Below are positions 57,701 to 64,000 of a stretch of DNA of 64,000 bases, in pieces. A program made the position numbers and the translations under genes. Under the pieces are notes generated by a model that saw only the letters and a program-made list of their open reading frames with translations, searched no databases and had not been told where the DNA came from. The stretch's first letter is position 1; each line of letters opens with the position of its first letter. The stretch covers positions 39,968 through 103,967 of the forward strand of contig JAQBXN010000011.1 of the NCBI GenBank assembly GCA_027625095.1, read 5' to 3'. This DNA is from Planctomycetota bacterium (lineage in GTDB: Bacteria; Planctomycetota; PUPC01; JACPCR01).

Positions 57701-59184
57701 AATGTGGTTTCTCCCGACACCAACAGTGCTTCATTCTGGAGTAAATTAATCCGGCTAAACGACCCTCTTCTAATTTTCGCTGTTATAAGCCCTGTTATTG
57801 CATCTATTATATACAAGAAGGTTGAATCCTGTGGTGCGAAAACCAAATAACCTTGTGAAAAAAACATTTTCTCGTTGTTCCACGTTTCTTCAAAACGAAT
57901 AGACCGGCTGAGTACGCCGGCTTTAAATTCAGGATACTGAGAGATCCAGAGGAAGTCGCTTGTCGAATTCTTAATGGCAGCGACCACACCGGAATTCGTA
58001 TTCACAAACAAGACTCCTTGTTTGTATACTGGTGCATCAGGGATGCGGCCCAAGCCTAAATGTCTATCATCTGTTGAGAGTGCTACTACTTTTTGCCACT
58101 GGATAAGACCTGTCTCTTTCGCAAAAGAAATCAAAAGAGACTGAATTTCCCCAGAAATTCGCACTGCACTAACCACGAAGGAATCCTCTGCAGAAACAGG
58201 ATGACTTATCACTTGTAGAGCTTGAAGTAATTCTTCATTCTCAGTCCCTTCCGCTGACTCTATTGAATCCCATAGGCGTTTACCCTGCGCGTCATATGCA
58301 ACGAGTGACGTTCCCTGTCTGATGGCAGTAACGTAATCTGGATTAATAAGAACTGATGTATCACCCTCTTTTGGGTTCTTTTTCTGCCGCTCTGGGCTAC
58401 GCAAAAACTGATTCTTTACAGACTTGTTACTCGATTTAAAAACATTAGGGCTATTAGTAGTAATTAACTTAGCCCTCTTTCTCTGAGGCACCGTCGCCAC
58501 AAGCTTCCGCGAGGTGGAGTTTAACTCTTCTTGGATACTTTGTAGTTTTCCCAATAACTGATCCTCACTTTCGTCCCTCTCGCTTCGATTTACCCCCGTT
58601 TGATATACTTCATCATAAATATCTCGACCATTTATCACGCCGACGAAAGCTTCGAAACAGGCAACTCTGTTTCGATCTTTATGTTTTGGACATATTTTAT
58701 TTAGCCAATACCAAGAAAATCCTGCAGAGAGTGTAAAACCTATCTCAAAGTCTAGTTCTGCCTCCAGTCGTATTGCCTCGCCAGCGACTGAAGATAGTGA
58801 GAAGTGTCTCATAATCTGTTCTAAATGGTCTCTGTTATAATCCTTATAGTATTGCTCTAGTACTTCTGTAGCTTTCGGATCAATAATTCTTCGATAGTCT
58901 TCAACAACTTCGTCTGGGAGACGTTGTAAACTGTGAAGCACAAACAAGGAGACAGGAATATCAAGGCACGTTCCTTCTAAGTACGGCAATACTTCGCCTT
59001 TATATCTCAGGGAGATCGCCTCAAGCTCTTCGATTGCCTTACGATATCTTTTTCCTTTAAATGACCGTTCGAAAGATTCGACATGTTCGGCAAGCCCAAC
59101 AGGAACTTTAATTCTCTGAGGAGTTTCGGCCAAAACGAAGCTATACAGCAATAGAAAAATGAAACCATTACCTCTGATCGTCAT
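54754..59184 (-). CDS. Exported PQQ-type beta-propeller protein with C-terminal CBM9 domain
   Basis: The 1,476-residue protein has a signal peptide (MTIRGNGFIFLLLYSFVLAE) and a helical N-terminal region. Two sets of PQQ/quinoprotein-like blades follow (LISFAKETGLIQWQKVVAL, SCLNLLTGKTKWIRE, ECHSLKTGQETWRIS-type, TCIDIKSGKQEWVRSL). The last ~200 residues match a CBM9/DOMON-like domain (SKLPKPMEVDGEMKDFWP, LYMGWDSKHLYISVDVTDD, ESAIPWKSLD). No PQQ-enzyme catalytic residues were identified, so the propeller may be structural. First gene of the operon with the S41 protease, NPCBM and STAS genes. Confidence 0.88.
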   Translation of the reverse strand: MTIRGNGFIFLLLYSFVLAETPQRIKVPVGLAEHVESFERSFKGKRYRKAIEELEAISLRYKGEVLPYLEGTCLDIPVSLFVLHSLQRLPDEVVEDYRRIIDPKATEVLEQYYKDYNRDHLEQIMRHFSLSSVAGEAIRLEAELDFEIGFTLSAGFSWYWLNKICPKHKDRNRVACFEAFVGVINGRDIYDEVYQTGVNRSERDESEDQLLGKLQSIQEELNSTSRKLVATVPQRKRAKLITTNSPNVFKSSNKSVKNQFLRSPERQKKNPKEGDTSVLINPDYVTAIRQGTSLVAYDAQGKRLWDSIESAEGTENEELLQALQVISHPVSAEDSFVVSAVRISGEIQSLLISFAKETGLIQWQKVVALSTDDRHLGLGRIPDAPVYKQGVLFVNTNSGVVAAIKNSTSDFLWISQYPEFKAGVLSRSIRFEETWNNEKMFFSQGYLVFAPQDSTFLYIIDAITGLITAKIRRGSFSRINLLQNEALLVSGETTLSCLNLLTGKTKWIRENRNRTKAWEAKLRQNIFYKKEGGDYCLNDGELLGRRNHTSELSKKSGHLNVGHIDPDSSKSNYRFLPVEQLDEYDVSDQLSVSNSLALQVNRDRAVSLQIEINIPEVFEINDVVMAAGDDLVKELLSASYHGFSQHYVESSIVGKDRVSQEIRDILTALKDPFRCKYLNHLKAEMIEAVIPEQVFAVLSSGGCGNEEIFSVAINWYEKKQWNNDIEKQKFEERFSWYITRDDVMLRHGDDELTRIERKASFLKLVVNQPDVFKGWYQKHALSTAKVEILNIGEQLIALGVRTVLSRIGSVAFMDYLRYAEILLFDKYTGQERCAISLDSGITARGDIAFSGDKMIVMERFGVTAYSLPVGGKTWFFQGNSKQEGGNEIQRDEFDGMSVSLANTVVVTKGGNVFCLSNSAGKVLWNFEFNSKSMHLIGVKEEKAIFLNKESLNFYALNFSDGSMELRSHNTSSERTVFGGALIFNDSIVTYSHIQGVLGASDNSRGNVTCHSLKTGQETWRISTEDRIGALKFLPESQVMILPPTWAKTGIIDVYDGKSGKKSWSYENLNSRCQGFYTGGEKVFVVGNKEIGSVLTCIDIKSGKQEWVRSLVNAGASYTLLERGELLYAYTQSTPQLFLFNMKTGFEYGNIPFKGRSHLEVRESDRGLLVCTEREIFELLIDGFEGRGLDYVNHLNELSEQRSLYGNNSQGGDYSRSVYQAFDKARMHGSFEINKALLNMNRSLQYRNAFSEKREIYISKLPKPMEVDGEMKDFWPVNARFPMKSLRNISLVERGGEENIQWRGENDLSGDLYMGWDSKHLYISVDVTDDIAHSFSSDSAMWKGDGLMIAIDPELDGGFGYNGKDYVFTQALMAKKPDKAEEEDGDQAEPEGQYAVRRRMDGSGTVYESAIPWKSLDRVVPSPGSRFGFNVYITDDDSGQGASKGLVLSPGISLDRRRSLFSRGYTPELFVEVVLDD

Positions 59185-59561
59185 ATAAGTCGTTATATTA
59201 TAGGGTTTAAAGCGTTCGGTACAGAATTTTATCCTTGGTCTCCATTGTCGCTCTCAATTCTCTTCTTAATTTACTGTCAACTTTGTTCCAATTGTCAGGA
59301 TTAACAGCTCCATGATCTTGACTTTAGATCGAACTTCTTGACAGCTTCTGCTTAAGCTCGCAAAGTAGTATCTTAGAATTAAAGTGGCCTCAGAATGAGA
59401 AAAGAGGGTTTCCACCTGACAATTCAGCCGTAAATCACACTGGTCTCGAATCTCAGATGACCCATTTAACTTCTTTATTAATAGTCGTTTATATTATTTT
59501 ATGAGCGGCTTTACAGGTGAGTAATTGACTTTTCTATCGGCATATTAAGGAGTAAGAAGAC
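59185..59561. other. AT-rich divergent intergenic region upstream of dnaN
   Basis: 377 bases between the PQQ-propeller start (minus) and dnaN (plus). It contains a 10-bp inverted repeat AATTGTCAGG (59290-59299) / CCTGACAATT (59415-59424) and several TTGAC-type hexamers. No convincing TTATCCACA DnaA-box cluster was seen, so I do not call a replication origin here. Promoters for both flanking genes must lie in it. Confidence 0.5.
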
Positions 59562-60656
59562 TTGAAGGTACAATTTAAAACCAATCAATTGTCTGAAGCC
59601 TTTCAACTTTTGTCCTCAGTTATCCCCATTCGAAGCCCAAGACCAACCCTTAACAACGTTAAAATCGAATCCAGGGACGGTTCAGTTGAACTTTCAGCAA
59701 CGGATTCTGAAATTGCCTTAAGATATTTAATCTCTGATGTGGAAATTATTGAAGGAGGTGTAATTTCGATCCCTGCATCCAAGGTAACGGCAATCTTGAG
59801 GGAGACGTTAGATGAAACAGTAGAGTTAGAATCACAAGGAGAAGAATTTTGGATTAGGTCAAAAGACAGTTCTTACCGTATTGCCGGGGACGATCCTCAC
59901 AATTTTCCTTTCATTCCATTTATTGCAGAGGCGTCTTCGATTTCGGTACCCTCTCAGCTAATAGCAAATTGTATTCAAAAGACTTCATTTGCAACGAGTA
60001 AAGAGAAAACACGCTATGCGCTGAATGGTATTTTACTTAGTATTTCTGGTTATAATCTTGCGATGGTAGCGACTGACGGTAAACGTCTAGCATTAGTTCA
60101 AAAGACATTTGAAGCTCAAGTGGAGGAACATCTGGAAGCGATTATCCCAACTAAAGCGATGTCAATCTTGGAGCGTGTTGGAGAGAGTAATAGTTCCGTT
60201 GCGATTTCAATCCAAGAAAATTTGGTCCAGTTTGTTATTGGAAGGCTGACGTTATGTGCTAAATTAGTTGAAGGAACCTTTCCAAACTACCGAGAGGTTG
60301 TACCAACCAATTATTCTAAAAAGCTCTTGGTAAACAAGGAAATGTTGCTCTCCGCGGTCAAGCGAGCATCTTTATTTACAAGCGAAGAGTCAAAGGCAGT
60401 GAATCTAATAGCGAAGGATTCCATTCTTACATTAAAGGCACGTAGTGACGTGACAGGAGATGCGCAGATTCAAATTGTTATTGAACAGAAGGAAGAATTA
60501 GATATAGCAGTCAACCCAGAATTTCTAATAGACATCTTAAGGGTAAGCGATGAAGAGAATATAGTTCTTGAATTTATGGACTTTAACAGGCCCTTGCTTA
60601 TCAAGCCAGTGGAAGGATATATAAATGTAATCATGCCAATAAGTGCTACAACATAG
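59562..60656 (+). CDS. dnaN: DNA polymerase III beta subunit (sliding clamp)
   Basis: TTG start at 59562 with AAGGAG at 59547-59552, nine bases upstream. The 364-residue protein has three clamp domains: MKVQFKTNQLSEAFQLLSSVIPIRSPRPTLNNV, then FATSKEKTRYALNGILLSISGYNLAMVATDGKRLAL, and the C-terminus FMDFNRPLLIKPVEGYINVIMPI. It tethers DNA polymerase III to DNA. dnaA and recF/gyrB are not adjacent in this window, so the classic dnaA-dnaN order is not kept here. It converges on the SDR gene (6 nt between stops). Confidence 0.97.
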   Translation: MKVQFKTNQLSEAFQLLSSVIPIRSPRPTLNNVKIESRDGSVELSATDSEIALRYLISDVEIIEGGVISIPASKVTAILRETLDETVELESQGEEFWIRSKDSSYRIAGDDPHNFPFIPFIAEASSISVPSQLIANCIQKTSFATSKEKTRYALNGILLSISGYNLAMVATDGKRLALVQKTFEAQVEEHLEAIIPTKAMSILERVGESNSSVAISIQENLVQFVIGRLTLCAKLVEGTFPNYREVVPTNYSKKLLVNKEMLLSAVKRASLFTSEESKAVNLIAKDSILTLKARSDVTGDAQIQIVIEQKEELDIAVNPEFLIDILRVSDEENIVLEFMDFNRPLLIKPVEGYINVIMPISATT

Positions 60657-60662
60657 ATTTGC

Positions 60663-61430
60663 TTATCTAACTGCCCCGCCATTAACGAATATGACTTGGC
60701 CAGTAACATAGAAAGACATTTTTGAACTAAGAAATAAAGCAGCATCTGCAACATCTTCTGGGCTTCCCCATCGGGCTAGAGGTGTTTCTAAAACTACCCT
60801 CTCCTGCCAAGACAAAGAGGCATTTTCACCCCATGAAGTTTTGATCCAACCAGGTGCGAGGCAATTTACCCTTACATGAGGAGCAAGACTTAGAGCAAGA
60901 CTTTTGGAGAAGGCCATGATTGCCGCTTTAACCGCTCCGAATAATTGCCCACTCTCTCCTTCCATACCGGTTATGGCTTGGTCCCATCCCATATTAATGA
61001 TTGTTCCGGACTTGTTCTGGAACATTTTTGAACCAACTGAACGTGAAAGGGCTATGGTTGATTTGAGGTCAACCCTTAGAAGCAAATTTAATTTCTCATC
61101 AAATGTTCGGTTTGAATTGCCTGGAGTGAGGATGTCGGCTCCAGCATTGTTAACCCAAATGTTCACTTCTTGAAAGCGAGCATATACTGCATTTATAAAA
61201 TCTTGCCTTTGTCCTTCATCGCCCAAGTCTGCTCGCAAGAGTATAACATCTCTGCCAATTTGTTTTATTTGTTGTTTGACCTGTTCAGCTTGTTGGACGG
61301 AGTTGTTGCAATGCAAAACAACATCAGCGCCTGCTTCAGCGAGTTTCAATGCGATCGCACGACCAATCCCAGAGCTGGAACCTGTTATCACAGCAGTTTG
61401 TCCTTCAAGGCCTTTATCTAATAGCGGCAT
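60663..61430 (-). CDS. Short-chain dehydrogenase/reductase-like protein without canonical Ser/Tyr
   Basis: The 255-residue protein has the SDR Rossmann fold: TGSSSGIGRA (17-26) and NNAGA (94-98), with C-terminal VRVNCLAPGWIKTSW. At the active site, where FabG-type enzymes have Ser and Y-x-x-x-K, this protein reads NMGWDQA and LFGAVKAA. That puts W149 for Ser and F164 for Tyr, with K168 kept. It may be catalytically altered or inactive, or a specialised subfamily. Its start is only 4 nt from the divergent mfnB-like start, so a link to C1-cofactor synthesis is plausible but unproven. Confidence 0.88.
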   Translation of the reverse strand: MPLLDKGLEGQTAVITGSSSGIGRAIALKLAEAGADVVLHCNNSVQQAEQVKQQIKQIGRDVILLRADLGDEGQRQDFINAVYARFQEVNIWVNNAGADILTPGNSNRTFDEKLNLLLRVDLKSTIALSRSVGSKMFQNKSGTIINMGWDQAITGMEGESGQLFGAVKAAIMAFSKSLALSLAPHVRVNCLAPGWIKTSWGENASLSWQERVVLETPLARWGSPEDVADAALFLSSKMSFYVTGQVIFVNGGAVR

Positions 61431-61434
61431 AGAA

Positions 61435-62142
61435 ATGACTCAGTTACTAGTAAGTGTTAAGAATGTTGAGGAAGTCCAGCGGGCAGTGCGGGGAGGAGCG
61501 TCAATATTGGATATCAAAGAACCAAACAATGGCCCGCTTGGCCGGCCCCTTGATTCGGTAATAAAGGAAATCTTAAGAAGCAATTCAAATAAAGTTGCAG
61601 TGAGTGTAGCTTTGGGAGAGCTGGTTGATTGCCATCCGTTAGCATCCGTATCATGGATGAAAGTTAAGTTTTATAAACTTGGCTTATCGCAAAGTAAGGG
61701 TATGGTTGGGCTTGGGGAGAGAACTGAACTAACCAGGAAGGCTCTTGGTATTTTAAAAGAACAGTTCATTGTCGTTGCCTATGCAGATTCTGAGCGTTCT
61801 CACTGCATACCTCCAGAGGATGTTACCTCTATAGCAACGGAATTTGGTTGGAAGGGAATCTTGATAGATACTTGGTGCAAAGATGGGACATGTCTTTTTG
61901 ATTGGATGAGTGTCCAACGATTGCGTGATTTGAATCAGGTTGCCGGGCATGGTGGGCTTTCTGTTGGTTTGGCTGGCTCCCTGAAGTCTTCTGACATATC
62001 TAAAGCACTTAAAACGGGGGCAGAAATTTTGGGAATTCGGGGCTTGGTATGTATTGATGGGAAAAGAGCGAACAGTATTGTCGCTGAGAGGGTCAGACTA
62101 GTCCGGATTGAACTAGACAGAGCGGAGGCTAATAGATGTTAA
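61435..62142 (+). CDS. mfnB: (5-formylfuran-3-yl)methyl phosphate synthase, MfnB-like
   Basis: I choose ATG 61435 (MTQLLVSVKNVEEVQRAVRGG); a longer frame would run into the divergent SDR gene. The family signature DIKEPNNGPLGRP carries the Schiff-base lysine K28, and FYKLGLSQ, VAYADSE, GILIDTWCKDG and AGHGGLSVGLAGSL follow as in MfnB (DUF556). The enzyme condenses two glyceraldehyde-3-phosphates into the furan precursor of methanofuran. In planctomycetes and methylotrophs this supports H4MPT-linked formaldehyde oxidation. Its 3' end overlaps mfnE by 30 nt on the opposite strand. Confidence 0.92.
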   Translation: MTQLLVSVKNVEEVQRAVRGGASILDIKEPNNGPLGRPLDSVIKEILRSNSNKVAVSVALGELVDCHPLASVSWMKVKFYKLGLSQSKGMVGLGERTELTRKALGILKEQFIVVAYADSERSHCIPPEDVTSIATEFGWKGILIDTWCKDGTCLFDWMSVQRLRDLNQVAGHGGLSVGLAGSLKSSDISKALKTGAEILGIRGLVCIDGKRANSIVAERVRLVRIELDRAEANRC

Positions 62143-62733
62143 AACGGTACTTCTCAGATTTATCCAAGTTAGAGCAGGTATTGTTTTAGAGTATTGTTCG
62201 AAATAAGGGTCTATATACCCTTTCTGGACACCGGAAAGAATGTTTGATTTGGTCGACCAGTTTACGGACTTCAGAAGTACCAGCTCTCGTGCTTTAAGAA
62301 TTTCTGAAATCTTTGCAGAGATTGAATCTGTAGTAAATGACCATGAGGCCGGAATAGAATTTAAGCCGTCTTTACTATGTTTAGATAAAAAGGTGAACGG
62401 ATTTAGTATGGGGATCTTCTGATTTGCCCAGAGCCGCTGACAATTCTGGTAATCGTCTACTACTTCGCTTTGCTTGAAGAAGGCTTCTACAAGATAGCTA
62501 TTAAATTGGAGAGCCTGGATAGCAAGCCGGTGACCGGTCGAATCATTGTAATTGTGAATTGCCTGAAGACTATGGACGAAGTCTGTTAGAGAACCACCTC
62601 CGATTACAAGTAAAGGGTTTTCTGCATTGCAGAGAGCGATTGCATCTTCAAGTCTTGACTTTAGGTTAGGCAATTTAAGAAGACTACCACCGACCTTAAA
62701 TACGGTTATATTTTCATGAAACATATTTTGCAT
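62113..62733 (-). CDS. Amino-acid-kinase-family protein, MfnE-like
   Basis: The 206-residue protein opens with the amino-acid kinase glycine loop FKVGGSLLKLPNLKSRL and has LLVIGGGSLTDFVHSLQ and SFTTDSISAKISEILKARELVLLKSV. This is the compact type found with H4MPT-linked C1 genes; MfnE phosphorylates (5-aminomethyl-3-furyl)methyl phosphate. It overlaps the mfnF-like gene stop by 20 nt (ATG 62733; ATG 62724 is an alternative), so the two are coupled. Assignment to MfnE rests on family and neighbourhood. Confidence 0.8.
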   Translation of the reverse strand: MQNMFHENITVFKVGGSLLKLPNLKSRLEDAIALCNAENPLLVIGGGSLTDFVHSLQAIHNYNDSTGHRLAIQALQFNSYLVEAFFKQSEVVDDYQNCQRLWANQKIPILNPFTFLSKHSKDGLNSIPASWSFTTDSISAKISEILKARELVLLKSVNWSTKSNILSGVQKGYIDPYFEQYSKTIPALTWINLRSTVLTSISLRSV

Positions 62734-63718
62734 TTAATTTGGTTAGAGCCCACGCGCAGGCAGCAGTTGATGAGGACTTTGCAATGATATCTGACAACTT
62801 ATGGTGTTTGACAAGTGCGGAGTCGAGGAGCAATTCTCCCAGAAACTCACCACTTCCAGAGATTGTGAAGTTTTGGACAGGCCCCAATCTCCTTTGGACA
62901 AGCAGGAATGCGGACCTGAGCATGGCAAGTTGGTTTTGGGCAATTGCATTAGCAATGGCTTTGAGCTCTTTTTCAGAGCATAGAGTATTGTCGCTACAAA
63001 TGAGACGGGCAAGCCGGCTCTTGGAGTTTTCCAGGGTTAGTGGTCGATTATCAGCGGTTTTAAGGTTTTGATATTCCTCGCGGCGCCAACCCAAAACTAA
63101 ATGTACGTCTCGTATATCTGCAAAGTATTCACTTGCGATAGGGCAATCACCTCCGGAAAAGGGTACGGATTGCACAATAGAGGATATTACGGTCCGGCCA
63201 ACTCCCGTGTATACCAATTCTCGACGTCTAAGGCGTTCTGTGTCAGTTTTAGAGTCTGTAGCGATCATTCCCCTGTTGAGAGGGATGATATCTGTAGTTG
63301 TTGAGCCAACATCAACTAGAATCCCATTTGTCTCAGGATAGTAGCGTCTAGCGATGACTGAACCTAAGGCGTGCCAGTTTGCTGCGGCGACTGAAAGATA
63401 GTTTTGCGACGCGAGCCGCGCAGAAAGGAACATTCCTTCTGTTGACCAGAACCAAGAATTCTGTGTTGGATTTACAGAGACTACCGAATCAATAATTGTG
63501 TTTACCCCGTCTTCTTTGGTGCAAAAACAGTCACACAATTCGCCCGTCATGGTTACGTGCCAGACATCCGAATCTGGAAAAGTTGCGCGGATGGACCGAA
63601 GTTTTCCAGTGAGCTCTTCTGGCTGATTCCACAGTTCGAATGGGATTATTTCCGCTTCCGCATTACTGTGTGCTACCTTGATATTAGCACCGCCGATATC
63701 TATCCCGAGTACACTCAT
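62714..63718 (-). CDS. H4MPT-linked C1 transfer pathway protein, MfnF-like
   Basis: The 334-residue ASKHA-fold protein of the hydantoinase/oxoprolinase type starts MSVLGIDIGGANIKVAHS. Further motifs are MTGELCDCFCTKEDGV, GILVDVGSTTTDIIPL, VYTGVGRTVISSIV and FTISGSGEFLGELL. This is the family of MfnF, which joins the furan and tyramine-glutamate parts of methanofuran. First gene of a two-gene minus-strand unit with mfnE. With mfnB next door, three methanofuran steps are represented. Confidence 0.9.
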   Translation of the reverse strand: MSVLGIDIGGANIKVAHSNAEAEIIPFELWNQPEELTGKLRSIRATFPDSDVWHVTMTGELCDCFCTKEDGVNTIIDSVVSVNPTQNSWFWSTEGMFLSARLASQNYLSVAAANWHALGSVIARRYYPETNGILVDVGSTTTDIIPLNRGMIATDSKTDTERLRRRELVYTGVGRTVISSIVQSVPFSGGDCPIASEYFADIRDVHLVLGWRREEYQNLKTADNRPLTLENSKSRLARLICSDNTLCSEKELKAIANAIAQNQLAMLRSAFLLVQRRLGPVQNFTISGSGEFLGELLLDSALVKHHKLSDIIAKSSSTAACAWALTKLNAKYVS

Positions 63719-63806
63719 GATGTCCTAGATCGTGAGAATGAAAAAATTCAGCGAGTACGGTCTGATTGTCTTTGAAATCAGGTCTCCGCACCCCAAAAAG
63801 GATTGC

Positions 63807-64000
63807 ATGGGGATGTTTTCAGACCAACCCTATCAGCGAGTCACAATCCTGGCTACGGATATTCGTCGTACGATTTGTCGTGAGCTTCCGGCAAGCCTGC
63901 AAAATCTGAAATTGTTGCTGGGGCGGTCTCTGCGTCGGGTCGGGCGGAAGTCGGTGTGCTATGGGGCGGGTGTGGCAGCGGTGTCGTGTGTCTGCTGGTA
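63807..64000 (+). CDS. Possible partial CDS running off the window end
   Basis: From ATG 63807 (or ATG 63813) an open frame runs to the window edge without a stop, beginning MGMFSDQPYQRVTILATDIR and moving into a Cys/Gly/Val-rich hydrophobic stretch near residue 52. AAAAAGGA lies 5-12 bases before the ATG. G/C rises here relative to the genes before it. No family is recognised; the frame is too short to be sure. Confidence 0.35.
   Translation, partial: MGMFSDQPYQRVTILATDIRRTICRELPASLQNLKLLLGRSLRRVGRKSVCYGAGVAAVSCVCW

Noticed and set aside
59185..59561. Possible replication origin beside dnaN
   Set aside because: No cluster of DnaA-box-like 9-mers and no dnaA gene next to it; AT-richness is shared by the whole surrounding region.
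46770..63718. Low-GC half of the window as a horizontally acquired island
   Set aside because: It contains core genes (dnaN, mraY, AICAR transformylase) and the change is gradual, with no integrase, tRNA boundary or flanking repeats.

Overview
The window looks like a chromosomal segment of a planctomycete (PVC group). The markers are a ThuA / membrane-bound-dehydrogenase / HEAT / cytochrome c fusion, a Tat-exported DUF1552 protein, a phytanoyl-CoA-dioxygenase/HEAT fusion, several very large exported propeller and TPR proteins, and methanofuran-type C1-cofactor genes in a bacterium that also carries dnaN, mraY and thiSG. Base composition drifts: sampled 60-base lines hold 37 G/C at 3.0 and 15.0 kb, 32 at 45.0 kb, 23 at 50.1 kb, 19 at 57.0 kb and 20 at 60.0 kb. 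The low-GC end carries housekeeping genes (dnaN, mraY, an AICAR transformylase), so it is not obviously foreign.

Layout. 0-10 kb: ThuA/dehydrogenase/cytochrome fusion, a frameshifted ORF6N regulator, a PhyH-HEAT protein, a metallo-beta-lactamase-fold hydrolase and a CocE/NonD hydrolase. 10.1-10.4 kb: a 334-bp MITE-like element with 24-bp inverted ends, a 10-bp target duplication and a palindromic core. 11-17 kb: a ~2,070-residue exported protein. 17.7-25.6 kb: M48 lipoprotein peptidase, Uma2 nuclease, truA, YceI, a three-gene ferric-iron-type ABC importer and a DUF72 protein. 25.6-34.1 kb: a 2,820-residue propeller/TPR/pseudo-CHAT/TPR/CHAT protein, translationally coupled to DUF72; octamer and heptamer repeats lie in and before its 5' end. 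34-43 kb: an alcohol-dehydrogenase-like protein, an ECF sigma/anti-sigma/Spy-like/TPR operon with a clear terminator, an M14 carboxypeptidase, DUF1552, a beta-hydroxyacid dehydrogenase and a HAD phosphatase.

43.2-46.6 kb: a minus-strand operon thiS-thiG-Rieske-cytochrome b-pentaheme cytochrome c. The Rieske gene apparently starts at a non-AUG codon with a Tat signal, and the cytochrome b lacks both axial histidines of the n-side heme. 46.8-51 kb: AICAR transformylase, HEAT protein, mraY and a nuclease-like membrane protein in one tight run. 51-59 kb: a minus-strand operon for a PQQ-propeller/CBM9 protein, an S41 PDZ protease, an NPCBM protein and a STAS protein. 59.5-63.7 kb: dnaN, then an SDR without canonical catalytic residues packed against mfnB-, mfnE- and mfnF-like genes, pointing to methanofuran-type cofactor synthesis and H4MPT-linked C1 metabolism.

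The best leads are the cytochrome b lacking n-side heme ligands and its operon, the double-CHAT giant, the MITE, and the SDR packed head-to-head with mfnB. No tRNA, rRNA, CRISPR array or transposase gene was seen.
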